Source: Alphaproteobacteria bacterium
GTDB lineage: Bacteria; Pseudomonadota; Alphaproteobacteria; UBA8366
Reading direction: 5' to 3'
DNA: 64,000 nt
Assembly (NCBI GenBank): GCA_009377445.1
Contig: WHUA01000012.1
Coordinates: 1-64,000, forward strand
The notes beneath the pieces were generated by a model. That model saw only the letters and a list, made by a program, of their open reading frames with translations, was not told the DNA's origin and did not search any database. Position numbers and translations under genes: made by a program. Below are positions 50,070-58,637 of this stretch, piece after piece (positions within the stretch are counted from its first letter, which is position 1; each line of letters begins with the position of its first letter).

Positions 50070-51377
50070 ATGGCCCTGTCCAGCTATTTCGAGCCGACGC
50101 CGGGCGGCGATACCGCGTTCACGGTGGACCCTCCGAAGATAAAATTCGGCATCGGCGCGCTGGCGGAGATCGGCGCGGACGCGCGATCGCTCGGCCTGAA
50201 GCGCGTCGCGCTGTTCTGCGATCCGCGCGTGGCGAAGCTGGCGCCTCTCACCACGGCCCGGCGGGCGCTCGCGGACGCCGGCATCGACGTCGCGGTCTAC
50301 GATGCGATCGAGGTCGAGCCGACCGACCGCAGCTTCAAGGCGGCAGCCGATTTCGCCCTCGACGGCAAGTTCGACGGCTTCGTGTCGCTCGGCGGCGGCT
50401 CGACCATCGATACCGCCAAGGCCGCCAACCTCTATTCCACCTATCCCGCCGATCTGCTGGCCTACGTCAACGCGCCGGTCGGCGAGGCGCGGCCGATTCC
50501 GGGGCCGCTCAAGCCGCACATCGCCTGCCCCACGACCTTCGGCACGGCGAGCGAATGCACCGGCATCGCGATCTTCGACCTGGTCGAGCAGGAGCTGAAG
50601 ACCGGGATCGCGCACCGCAACCTGCGCCCGGCGCTGGGCGTGCTCGACCCGTCGAACATGGCGACGCTGCCGGCCAACGTGATCGCTGCGAACGGATTCG
50701 ACGTCTTCACGCATGCGATCGAGTCCCTTACCGCGCGTCCCTATACCAAGCGCGAAGCGCCCAAGGACCCGGCCGGCCGGCCGCTCTACCAGGGCGCCAA
50801 TCCCTACAGCGACATCGCCTGCATGGAGGCGATCCGGCTGATCGGCCGCAACCTGGTCGGCGGGGTCAAGTCGCCGGGCGACGTGGCGTTCTGCGAGCCG
50901 CTGATGTTCGCCGGCATGCTGGCCGGCATCGGCTTCGGCAACGCCGGCTGCCACGTGCCGCATGCGATGTCCTATGCCGTCGCCGGGCTCGTGCGCGACT
51001 ATCGCGCCGAGGGCTGGCCGTCGAACCACCCGATGGTGCCGCACGGCATTTCGGTGATCGTCAACGCCCCGGCGGTGTTCCGCTTCACGGGCCCCGCCTG
51101 CCCGGATCGCCATCTCAAGGCGGCCGAGGCGATGGGCGCCGACGTCCGGGACGCGCCGCTCGACAAGGCGGGCGAAATCCTCGCCGACCGCATCATCGCG
51201 ATGATGAAGGAGACCGGCATCCCGAACGGCCTCGGCGGCGTCGGCTACAGCGAGGACGACCTGCCGCAACTCATCGAAAAGGCGAACGCGCAGCAGCGCC
51301 TGCTGGTCAACAGCCCGAAGCCGGTCGGCCGCGCCGAGCTCGGCCCCCTCTTCCGCGACGCGATGCGCTACTGGTAG
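50070..51377 (+). CDS. Hydroxyacid-oxoacid transhydrogenase (HOT), iron-type alcohol dehydrogenase family
   Basis: A 435-aa enzyme like human ADHFE1. It transfers hydride from 4-hydroxybutyrate or a similar hydroxyacid to 2-oxoglutarate, making succinic semialdehyde and D-2-hydroxyglutarate. FVSLGGGSTIDTAKAANLYSTYP is the NAD motif; GFDVFTHAIES and GNAGCHVPHAMSYAVAG hold the metal ligands. The ATG at 50070 has GAAGG six bases upstream; 50055 is an alternative. The next gene, 11 nt downstream, encodes the enzyme that would remove D-2-hydroxyglutarate. Confidence 0.87.
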   Translation: MALSSYFEPTPGGDTAFTVDPPKIKFGIGALAEIGADARSLGLKRVALFCDPRVAKLAPLTTARRALADAGIDVAVYDAIEVEPTDRSFKAAADFALDGKFDGFVSLGGGSTIDTAKAANLYSTYPADLLAYVNAPVGEARPIPGPLKPHIACPTTFGTASECTGIAIFDLVEQELKTGIAHRNLRPALGVLDPSNMATLPANVIAANGFDVFTHAIESLTARPYTKREAPKDPAGRPLYQGANPYSDIACMEAIRLIGRNLVGGVKSPGDVAFCEPLMFAGMLAGIGFGNAGCHVPHAMSYAVAGLVRDYRAEGWPSNHPMVPHGISVIVNAPAVFRFTGPACPDRHLKAAEAMGADVRDAPLDKAGEILADRIIAMMKETGIPNGLGGVGYSEDDLPQLIEKANAQQRLLVNSPKPVGRAELGPLFRDAMRYW

Positions 51378-51388
51378 AACGGCAGGCG

Positions 51389-52798
51389 ATGGACGCGACA
51401 CTCATCGACGACCTGAAGGCCGCCGCCGGCCCCGCCGGCTGGCTTGAAGCCGAAGGCGACAAGGCGCCCTTCCTCACGGACGAGCGCGACCTCTACCACG
51501 GCGCGGCGCCGCTGGTGCTGCGGCCCGCCACCGTCGAGCAGGTCGCGCGCATCGTGCGGCTCTGCAACGAGGCGGGCATCGGCATCGTGCCCCAGGGCGG
51601 CAACACCGGCTATTGCGGCGGCTCGATCCCCGGCGGCAACGGCGACGAGGTGGTGCTGTCGCTGTCGCGGCTGAACAAGGTCCGCGACATCGACCCGCTG
51701 AACTACACGATCACCGTCGAGGCCGGCTGCGTGCTGGCCGAGATCCAGCGCGTGGCCGAGGAAGCGGGCCGGCTGTTCCCGCTCAGCCTCGCCGCCGAGG
51801 GCACGTGCCAGATCGGCGGCAACCTGTCGACGAATGCCGGCGGCACGGCGGTGCTGCGCTACGGTAATGCGCGCGACCTCGTGCTCGGGCTCGAAGTCGT
51901 GCTGCCGTCGGGCGAGGTCTGGAACGGCCTCAAGCGGCTGCGCAAGGACAACACCGGCTACGACCTGAAGCAGCTCTTCATGGGCGCAGAAGGCACGCTC
52001 GGCGTCATCACAGCCGCGGTGTGCAAGCTCTATCCGCTGCCGCGCGAGACCTGCACCGTGCTGCTGGCGGTGAGCGACCCGGCGGCGGCGACCGCCATGC
52101 TGGCGCGGCTGCGCGCCGCGTCGAGCGACGGCGTCACCAGCTTCGAATACATGCACCGCGACTGCCTCGACATGGTGTTCGAGCACATCCCCGATACCGT
52201 CGATCCGTTCGCGGAGCGCTACGAGCATTATGCGCTGGCGGAGCTCGCCTCAGGGCGCGAGGGCGGCGCATTGCAGGAAACGGTCGAGGCGGCGCTCGCC
52301 GAGGCGTTCGAGTCCGGCGCGGTGCTGAACGCGGTGATCGCTGCCAGCGGCCAGCAGGCGGCCCAGCTCTGGCGGCTGCGCGAGACCATTCCGGAATCGC
52401 AGAAGCATGCCGGCGGCTGCATCAAGCACGATATTTCCGTGCCGGTCTCCAGCGTCGCCGAGTTCCTCGAGAAGGCGACCGCCGCGGCCAGGAAGGAGAT
52501 TTCCGGCGTGCGCGTGGTCCCCTTCGGCCACATGGGCGACGGCAACATCCACTTCAACCTGTCGCAGCCGCGCGGCGCGGACCGCAAGGCCTTCCTCGCC
52601 CGCACCGAGGCGGTCGAGCACGTCATCCACGATATCGCCGTGGGGCTGGATGGAAGCTTCAGCGCCGAGCATGGCGTCGGCGTGCTGAAGCGGGGCGAGC
52701 TGCACCGCTACAAGTCCCCGGTCGAGATCGAGATGATGCGCGCGATCAAGCGTACCCTCGACCCCAAGGGCATCATGAACCGGGGCAAGATCCTGTAG
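51389..52798 (+). CDS. D-2-hydroxyglutarate dehydrogenase-like FAD oxidoreductase
   Basis: A 469-aa member of the FAD-binding type 4 (VAO) family. PQGGNTGYCGGSIPG and AAEGTCQIGGNLSTNAGGTA bind FAD; the C-terminal domain has FGHMGDGNIHFNLSQP and LDGSFSAEHGVGVLKR, with metal-ligand His. This is the pattern of D-2-hydroxyglutarate dehydrogenase, which returns D-2-hydroxyglutarate to 2-oxoglutarate and sends electrons to the quinone pool. Directly behind the transhydrogenase gene, a natural functional pair. D-lactate or glycolate oxidase activity is the alternative. Confidence 0.88.
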   Translation: MDATLIDDLKAAAGPAGWLEAEGDKAPFLTDERDLYHGAAPLVLRPATVEQVARIVRLCNEAGIGIVPQGGNTGYCGGSIPGGNGDEVVLSLSRLNKVRDIDPLNYTITVEAGCVLAEIQRVAEEAGRLFPLSLAAEGTCQIGGNLSTNAGGTAVLRYGNARDLVLGLEVVLPSGEVWNGLKRLRKDNTGYDLKQLFMGAEGTLGVITAAVCKLYPLPRETCTVLLAVSDPAAATAMLARLRAASSDGVTSFEYMHRDCLDMVFEHIPDTVDPFAERYEHYALAELASGREGGALQETVEAALAEAFESGAVLNAVIAASGQQAAQLWRLRETIPESQKHAGGCIKHDISVPVSSVAEFLEKATAAARKEISGVRVVPFGHMGDGNIHFNLSQPRGADRKAFLARTEAVEHVIHDIAVGLDGSFSAEHGVGVLKRGELHRYKSPVEIEMMRAIKRTLDPKGIMNRGKIL

Positions 52799-52907
52799 GC
52801 GCGCGGAACCGCCGCCGCAGCGACATCCCGCCGCAGCCCCGCCACCCGGAGACTGGGAAACCAGGCGCCAAGGCATACGTTCATCGGGATAGATCGAGGT
52901 CATTGCG

Positions 52908-53468
52908 ATGAGCAGCAACGTCACGCACGAGGGGCCGGCCGAACCGGCGACGCCGGAGGAAACCCGGCGGGAGTTCCTTTATCTCGTCACCACCGCCGTC
53001 GGCGCGATGGGCGCGGCGATCGTCGCCTGGCCGCTGATCGACAGCCTCAATCCCTCGGCGGACGTCGAGGCGCTCTCGTCGGTCGATATCGATCTGAGCG
53101 CGGTCGCGGTCGGCCAGCGGATAACGGTCAAGTGGCGCGGCAATCCCGTCTTCATCGACCGCCGCACGGCGGAAGAGATTTCCAAGGCCAAGTCGGTCGA
53201 CCTCGCCGAGTTGCGCGATCCGCAGCCGGACGAGGCCCGCGTCAAGAAGCCGGAATGGCTGATCGTCGTCGGCGTCTGCACCCATCTCGGCTGCGTGCCG
53301 CTCGGCCAGGGCCCGAACTCGGACCGCGGCGACTGGGGCGGCTGGTTCTGCCCCTGCCACGGCTCCTACTACGACACGTCGGGCCGCGTCCGCAGGGGTC
53401 CCGCGCCGAAGAACCTGGTCGTGCCGCCGTATACCTTCCTCAGCGACACGCAGATCAGGATCGGGTAA
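52908..53468 (+). CDS. petA: Rieske iron-sulfur protein of the cytochrome bc1 complex
   Basis: A 186-aa protein. [20 protein letters not shown] (18-37) is a Tat motif with its membrane anchor. The soluble domain has CTHLGC (Cys124, His126, Cys129) and CPCHGS (Cys148, Cys150, His151), the full [2Fe-2S] ligand and disulfide set. The bc1 type is shown by [20 protein letters not shown]. No cytochrome b or c1 gene follows; an unrelated oxygenase is on the other strand. GAGGTCATTGCG precedes the ATG. Confidence 0.93.
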   Translation: MSSNVTHEGPAEPATPEETRREFLYLVTTAVGAMGAAIVAWPLIDSLNPSADVEALSSVDIDLSAVAVGQRITVKWRGNPVFIDRRTAEEISKAKSVDLAELRDPQPDEARVKKPEWLIVVGVCTHLGCVPLGQGPNSDRGDWGGWFCPCHGSYYDTSGRVRRGPAPKNLVVPPYTFLSDTQIRIG

Positions 53469-53489
53469 TTCATCCGCTGGTGCGCGTGG

Positions 53490-53572
53490 ACTCCCCGGAC
53501 AAGCCGGGGAGTGACGATTTCTCTTTGCAATCAAATCTCTACGTCATGCCACGGCTTGTCCGTGGCACCCAT
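53490..53572. repeat. Two REP hairpins after petA
   Basis: CTCCCCGG-ACAAG-CCGGGGAG (53492-53512) is a perfect 8-bp stem. TGCCACGG-CTTGT-CCGTGGCA (53546-53566) is a second. Both loops contain the same ACAAG/CTTGT core in opposite orientation, a typical paired REP unit between convergent genes; either may end petA transcription. Confidence 0.8.
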
Positions 53573-53588
53573 CGACGGACCGGCACCC

Positions 53589-54557
53589 CTACCCCGGAAC
53601 GACGCGCTCGCCCTGGAACTGGCTGCGCCACATGACGCGGTGCTGTTCGGAGTTCACCGGCTCGCGGTAGTGCATGGCGCAGCGGTTGTCCCACACCAGC
53701 ATGTCGCCGACGCGCCAGACATGCTGCCAGGCGTATTTCGGCTGCGTCGCATGCGCCCAGAGCTTGTCCAGCAGCGCCTCGCTCTCCTCTTGCGGCACGC
53801 CCTCGATGTACTGCGACGGCCAGATGCGCCGCCGGCCGAGATAGAGCGCCTTGCGCCCCGTCGCCGGATGGACGCGCACCATCGGGTGCATCGGCCCCGG
53901 CACGTCTTCGGCCTTTTCCGGCTTCTTCACGCCCGGGCGCAGCACGCCGGCCGAATTGCGGCTCGCATCCTGCTTCGAGCGCTTGCCTTCGATCGCGCGG
54001 CGCAGGTCCTCCGGCAGCTCCTCATAGGCGAGGTACTGGTTGTTGAAGGAGGTCTTGCCGGTGCCGTCGTCCGGGATCTCCCGCGCATAGAGCGTGCTGC
54101 CCGCCGGGGGCTCCTCGATATAGGAGTTGTCGGTATGCCACACGACCTCCAGGCTGCCGAGGCCGCTGTTCTCCTTCACCGGAATGCCGTTCTGGTCGAG
54201 GTTCGAGAGCACCGTGATCTCCGGCACCGGCAAGGTATGCAACGTGTCGAGCGTGCCGGTCTTGATGTAGTAGGCGCGCGCCGCGCCCACCTGCGGCTTG
54301 CCGAATACCTGGCAGGCCGCGAGGTATTGCTCAGGCGTCATCTCCTGGCCGCGGAACAGCAGAACGAGGTGCTTCGACCAGGCGTCCTGCAGCGCCTTAG
54401 CGACGTCGGCCGGGATCGGCCGGGAGAGGTCGATCCCCCTCACCTCGGCGGCGACCGCGGCGCCGGAGGGAACGACCTGCAGCGCGGCGAGACTGTTGGC
54501 CGTGCGGCCGGCCTTCGGCGGAGCGGATTTCGTCGCTGATTCCTGGACGTTGGCCAT
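53589..54557 (-). CDS. TauD/TfdA family Fe(II)/2-oxoglutarate dioxygenase
   Basis: A 322-aa oxygenase closer to classical TauD. His141-x-Asp143 lies in VVWHTDNSYIEEPP; the distal His is in DNRCAMHYREP and the Arg in QHRVMWRSQFQGER. RGIDLSRPIPADVAKALQDAWSKHLVLLFRGQ is the family's typical start. Taurine, alkylsulfonate, alkylsulfate or phenoxyacetate are possible substrates. AGGAAG precedes the ATG at 54557. Divergent from the IclR gene, whose product probably controls it. Confidence 0.88.
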   Translation of the reverse strand: MANVQESATKSAPPKAGRTANSLAALQVVPSGAAVAAEVRGIDLSRPIPADVAKALQDAWSKHLVLLFRGQEMTPEQYLAACQVFGKPQVGAARAYYIKTGTLDTLHTLPVPEITVLSNLDQNGIPVKENSGLGSLEVVWHTDNSYIEEPPAGSTLYAREIPDDGTGKTSFNNQYLAYEELPEDLRRAIEGKRSKQDASRNSAGVLRPGVKKPEKAEDVPGPMHPMVRVHPATGRKALYLGRRRIWPSQYIEGVPQEESEALLDKLWAHATQPKYAWQHVWRVGDMLVWDNRCAMHYREPVNSEQHRVMWRSQFQGERVVPG

Positions 54558-54644
54558 CGCTTTGACTTCCTTTCCTCGGTTGGGGCAGACGCAGCCGGTG
54601 CAGAAGGCGACCGCCGGGAACGGTGCTTGACCGGGCGCATAAAA

Positions 54645-54678
54645 TTTCATATCGTGAAACATATTTTGTATCATGAAA
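54645..54678. promoter_or_regulatory. Two 15-bp palindromic boxes between tauD-like and iclR-like genes
   Basis: TTTCATATCGTGAAA (54645-54659) and TTTTGTATCATGAAA (54664-54678) are related 15-bp imperfect palindromes with centres 19 bp apart (about two helix turns). They lie in an AT-rich divergent region, and TTTCA...TGAAA resembles IclR-type operators. Binding by the adjacent IclR protein is inferred. Confidence 0.6.
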
Positions 54679-54695
54679 TTATAGGGTATCGAATC

Positions 54696-55451
54696 GTGGC
54701 GGTCAACTTTGGTACTTGGCGCGAGGCGCCCGCAGCGGAACGCAAGGGCGTGACGGCGGTCGACAGGGCCTTCTCGATCATCGAGAGCTTCCGCATGGGC
54801 GACCGGTCGCTCACCCTGCAGGAGCTTGCCGCCCGGACGCGCCTCGACAAGGCGACGATCATCCGCCTCATCGCCTCGCTGGAGAAAGCCGGCTGCATGA
54901 GCCGGCTCACCCATGGCGAATATGCGCTCGGTCCGTCGCTGCTCCGCTACGGCAGCCTGTACCAGTCGTCGTTCCACCTGACCGACCGCCTGCTGCCCAT
55001 CCTGCGCGACCTCGTCCGCCAGTGCGGCGAGACGGCCGCCTTCTTCGTGCGCGACGGCGACATGCGCATCTGCCTGCACCGGGTGGAATCCAACTCGGCG
55101 CTCCGCTTGCATCTGAAGGAGGGGGAACGGCATCCGCTCCTTCCCGGCGGAACGGGCAAGGTGCTGCTCGCCTTCGCGAACGAAGGCGGCAAAGCGCTCG
55201 ACCAGATCCGGAAGGACCATTTCGTGCTCAATGTCGGCGAGCGCGAGCCGCAGATCTCCTCCGTCGCGGCGCCCGTGCTGCGCACCGGCGCCGAGCTGGT
55301 CGGCACGATTTCGCTGACCGGACCGACCGATAATTTCACCGGCGGCAAAGCGAGCTCGTTCGTCCGCCTGCTGCTGCCCGCCGCCGCCGAGCTCACGCGA
55401 ATCTGCGGCGGCGATCCCAAGTCATTTCACGAATCGCTGGAAAGGCTGTAA
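54696..55451 (+). CDS. IclR family transcriptional regulator
   Basis: A 251-aa regulator. The winged helix (about 15-75) reads KGVTAVDRAFSIIESFRMGD, SLTLQELAARTRLDKATIIRLIASLEKAGC; the IclR effector domain (about 80-250) contains SVAAPVLRTGAELVGTISLTGP. The start GTG 54696 is used because the upstream TTG frame runs through the palindromic boxes. Likely regulator of the divergent TauD-like gene and itself. Confidence 0.87.
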   Translation: MAVNFGTWREAPAAERKGVTAVDRAFSIIESFRMGDRSLTLQELAARTRLDKATIIRLIASLEKAGCMSRLTHGEYALGPSLLRYGSLYQSSFHLTDRLLPILRDLVRQCGETAAFFVRDGDMRICLHRVESNSALRLHLKEGERHPLLPGGTGKVLLAFANEGGKALDQIRKDHFVLNVGEREPQISSVAAPVLRTGAELVGTISLTGPTDNFTGGKASSFVRLLLPAAAELTRICGGDPKSFHESLERL

Positions 55452-55505
55452 TTTAGCCCTTCGCAGCTTACTGAGACAGGTTCGGCGGTTCCGGCGTTCC
55501 GTACG

Positions 55506-56138
55506 ATGTTCAAGATCCGATCCATCAATCCGCAGATCCGCGATCTGCTGCTGGGCCTGCTGTCGCTGGCGTGCCTCGCCTTCACGGCGGGCGTGGCCTA
55601 AGTGCTGATCGTCCTCCCGGAAACGGTCGAGGCGCCGATCGTCGGCGCCTTCCAGCTCACCGACGACGCGGGACAGGCGGTGACCGAAGCGGCGTTCGAG
55701 GGCCGCTACATGCTCGTCTATTTCGGCTACACCTTCTGCCCGGACATCTGTCCGACCGAGCTCGGCAAGATGTCCCTGGCGCTCGAGCTGTTCGAACAGG
55801 CCAGCCCGGAGCGCGCCGGCAAGGTCGCGCCCCTGTTCATCTCCGTCGATCCCGAGCGCGACACGCTGGCGGCGTTGAAGGACTACAGCGATTATTTTCA
55901 TCCGCGGCTCGTCGCGCTGACCGGGACGCCCGCGCAGCTCAAGGCCGCCGCGCAGACCTACAAGGTCTATTTCGCCAAGGTCTTTCCGGACGGGCGCGCA
56001 CACACGTCGAAGGAATACCTCATCGACCACAGCTCGCAGATCTATCTGATGGGCCCCGACGCGCGCTACCTGACGCATTTCTCCGCCGGCATATCGGCGG
56101 AGGATATCGCCGCCGACCTCGGCCGGCGGGTGGAGTGA
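55506..56138 (+). pseudogene. Sco1/SenC family copper chaperone gene split by an in-frame TAA
   Basis: The frame starts MFKIRSINPQIRDLLLGLLS, continues LACLAFTAGVA as a membrane anchor, meets TAA at 55599-55601 and goes straight on in frame with VLIVLPETVEAPIVGAFQLT. The thioredoxin-like domain is intact, with copper ligands in FCPDICPTE and a His in LIDHSSQ. Without readthrough, only the anchorless part from GTG 55602 (178 aa) could be made and would stay in the cytoplasm. Sco proteins deliver copper to cytochrome oxidase from the periplasmic side. A nonsense mutation or sequence error at codon 32 is the simple explanation. Confidence 0.82.
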
Positions 56139-56157
56139 CGGCACGCGACGCCCGCCG

Positions 56158-56316
56158 CTAAAAACAATACTTGATGAAATCCGACATCAGCACGACGGCG
56201 AGCCCCCACCGTCCCCACAGCAGCGCCAGCAACGACAACACCGCGAGCGATGCGCTGACCGCGGTCAATCGCAAGAGCCATCGCGGCGGGGGCCGATCGG
56301 TCTTCACAGTCGCCAT
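56158..56316 (-). CDS. Small one-helix membrane protein (52 aa)
   Basis: The frame begins MATVKTDRPPPRWLLRLTAV, a basic start, then one long hydrophobic stretch LAVLSLLALLWGRWGLAVVL and a short tail DFIKYCF. GGGGGAGTAGG lies upstream of the ATG, and it starts 8 nt after the luciferase-like stop, so it is a likely operon partner. Function unknown. Confidence 0.6.
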   Translation of the reverse strand: MATVKTDRPPPRWLLRLTAVSASLAVLSLLALLWGRWGLAVVLMSDFIKYCF

Positions 56317-56324
56317 GCCGTCGC

Positions 56325-57512
56325 CTACTCCCCCTTCTTGCGCGCGCGATAGCTGTCGATCTCGTTCTGTACGGCCGCGGCGCCGGCGCCCGCGAACGTG
56401 TCGCGGTTGGCGTGGCTGTGGCCGTAGCTGAACTCGCGCAACCGGTTGCTGTCCTGGAAATGCGGCAGGACGTAGCGCGACATCAGCTCGTAGTGCCGCT
56501 TCGTCTCCGCCCAGTCGGCCCAGTTGTGCGCGAGCTGCAGCAGCACGCCGAACCCGCCCGCCCCCTGCAGCAAGGTCTCGATATAGGCGATGGCATCGTC
56601 CGGCGTGCCGATCGCCGCCATCTTGTTCTCGAGCAGGTATTCGTAGGCGTTCTCGATGCCGGGCGGCACGATCGGGAAGGTCGCGACCTCGCGGAAATAG
56701 CGCGCCCAGGCTTCGAGCCCGAACTCGACATTCCGGCGCGCTTGCTCCCGCGTCTCGGCGATATGCATCAGGGTGACGAGCCGCCAATGGCGGCGATGCA
56801 CGGTTTTGCCGTTCTCGGCAGCCGCCTCCTCGCACATCTTCCAGTTCCGCGCGTGCGCGACCAGCGCCTCGTCGCTGGTGCCGCCGATCGACAGCATGCC
56901 GATGCCCTGCCGGCCCGCGGCAAGCGCGCCCGACGGCGAGCGCGCGCAGGCGACCGCCATCTCGGTGCGCGGGCGGCGGAACGGCGGGACCTGCAGCCGC
57001 GCCTCGCGCAGCTCGAACCAGTCCGTCTTCATCGTGACCGTCTCGCCGTCGAGCAGCCGGACCAGCGCATCCAGCGATTCGTTCATCATCCCACGCTGCC
57101 GGGCCGGGTCGATGCCCATGCTGTAGGCGTCGCCGACCAGCGCGCCGGGGCCGACGCCGAACAGCAGCCGGCCGCGCGTCATGTGGTCGAGCAGGGTTAT
57201 CCGTCCCGCCAGCGTGAAGGGATGGTGATAGGGCAGCGAGACGACGCCGGTGCCGAGCCGGATGTGCCGCGTGCGCGCCGCCGCGCCGGCGATGAACACC
57301 TCGGGACAGGCGATAATCTCGAAGCCGCCGGAATGATGCTCGCCGATCCACGCTTCGTCGTAGCCGAGCACGTCCAGATGCTCGAGGAGCTGCATGTCCC
57401 GCTCCATCGCCTGGGTCGGGTTCTCTTTAACCTGATGGAAGGGCGCCAGGAATATGCCGAACTTCAGGAAGCCGTCGGGTATCAGCGAAAGCGGGCTGGG
57501 CATTCCGGTCAT
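56325..57512 (-). CDS. LLM class flavin-dependent monooxygenase
   Basis: A 395-aa luciferase-fold enzyme. LKFGIFLAPFHQVKENPTQA is the start of the limonene-monooxygenase/alkanal-monooxygenase-like group; DEAWIGEHHSGGFEIIACPEVFI and GTGVVSLPYHHPFTLAGRITLLDHMTRGRLLFGVGPGAL are its core motifs. Needs reduced flavin from a separate reductase, not found here. Substrate unknown. Confidence 0.88.
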   Translation of the reverse strand: MTGMPSPLSLIPDGFLKFGIFLAPFHQVKENPTQAMERDMQLLEHLDVLGYDEAWIGEHHSGGFEIIACPEVFIAGAAARTRHIRLGTGVVSLPYHHPFTLAGRITLLDHMTRGRLLFGVGPGALVGDAYSMGIDPARQRGMMNESLDALVRLLDGETVTMKTDWFELREARLQVPPFRRPRTEMAVACARSPSGALAAGRQGIGMLSIGGTSDEALVAHARNWKMCEEAAAENGKTVHRRHWRLVTLMHIAETREQARRNVEFGLEAWARYFREVATFPIVPPGIENAYEYLLENKMAAIGTPDDAIAYIETLLQGAGGFGVLLQLAHNWADWAETKRHYELMSRYVLPHFQDSNRLREFSYGHSHANRDTFAGAGAAAVQNEIDSYRARKKGE

Positions 57513-57639
57513 CGGCCTCTTCTCCCTCGTCGGGCTGGTTAGCGCCCATTGTCACGATAATGCGCTGCCACGTCGAGTTGCATGATTGGCCGGGCATTGT
57601 CACACTGGATCGTCTGCCAACCGCCGAGGGACGGCCGCC

Positions 57640-58608
57640 ATGCACCCATCGCCCGAAAAGCAGCGGGATATGCTGCGCCAGATGCAGACCATCCGCCGGT
57701 TCGAGGAGCGCGCCTCCGCCGATTTCCGCTCAGGCGCGATCTACGGCGTGGTTCACAGCTATATCGGCGAGGAAGCGGTCGCGGTCGGCGTCTGCGCGGC
57801 GCTCAACCGCGAGGACCAGATCATCAGCACCCACCGCGGCCATGGCCACTGCATCGCCAAGGGCGCCGACCTGAACCGCATGATGGCGGAGCTCTATGGC
57901 CGCGAAGCCGGCTACTGCAAGGGCAAGGGCGGATCGATGCATATCGCAGACTTCGGCATCGGCATGCTGGGCGCCAACGGCATCGTCGCCGGCGGCATTC
58001 CCATCGTCACCGGCGCGGGGCTGGCGGCGCAGCTCGAGGGCAAAGGCCGCGTCGCGGTGTCGTTCTTCGGCGACGGCGCATCGAACGCCGGGCCGTTCCA
58101 CGAAAGCATCAACATCGCCGGCGCCTGGAAGCTGCCGATGCTCTACGTCTGCGAGAACAACATGTACGCGGTGCAGACTCCGGCGGCGAAGTCGCTGGCC
58201 TTCAAGGACGTCGCCGCGCGGGCGGCCGGCTACGGCATCCCCGGCGTGATCGTGGACGGCAACGACGTGCTCGCGGTCTACGAGGCGGCGGTCGAGGCGG
58301 TCGCCCGGGCGCGGGCCGGCGACGGCCCGACCCTGATCGAATGCAAGACCTACCGCTGGCGCGCGCATACCGAACGGCCGGCCCAGCCCGACTACCGCCC
58401 GCCGGAAGAAATCGAAGCATGGAAGAAGAAGGACCCGATCCCGCGCCTGGTGCGGCACCTCAAGCAGCAGCAGGGGCAGTTCAGCGACGAGGAATGGCAG
58501 GAACTGGACAAGCAGGTCCTGAAGGCCCTCGAGGATTCGGTGACCTTCGCCAAGGCGAGCCCCTTCCCGGCGACGGATGCGGCGCTGGAAGACGTCTACG
58601 CGGATTGA
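57640..58608 (+). CDS. 2-Oxoacid (pyruvate/acetoin-type) dehydrogenase E1 alpha subunit
   Basis: A 322-aa TPP enzyme subunit. MQTIRRFEERASADFRSGAI, STHRGHGHCIAKGADLNRMM and GKGGSMHIAD are typical of E1 alpha; the TPP/Mg motif is FFGDGASNAGPFHESINIAG with VCENNMYAV. This resembles the acetoin dehydrogenase/PDH alpha group. GAGGGACGG precedes the ATG at 57640. It pairs with the next gene; no E2 or E3 gene follows here. Confidence 0.9.
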   Translation: MHPSPEKQRDMLRQMQTIRRFEERASADFRSGAIYGVVHSYIGEEAVAVGVCAALNREDQIISTHRGHGHCIAKGADLNRMMAELYGREAGYCKGKGGSMHIADFGIGMLGANGIVAGGIPIVTGAGLAAQLEGKGRVAVSFFGDGASNAGPFHESINIAGAWKLPMLYVCENNMYAVQTPAAKSLAFKDVAARAAGYGIPGVIVDGNDVLAVYEAAVEAVARARAGDGPTLIECKTYRWRAHTERPAQPDYRPPEEIEAWKKKDPIPRLVRHLKQQQGQFSDEEWQELDKQVLKALEDSVTFAKASPFPATDAALEDVYAD

Positions 58609-58637
58609 GGCGGATTGAGATGGGGAGCGGACAGGCG

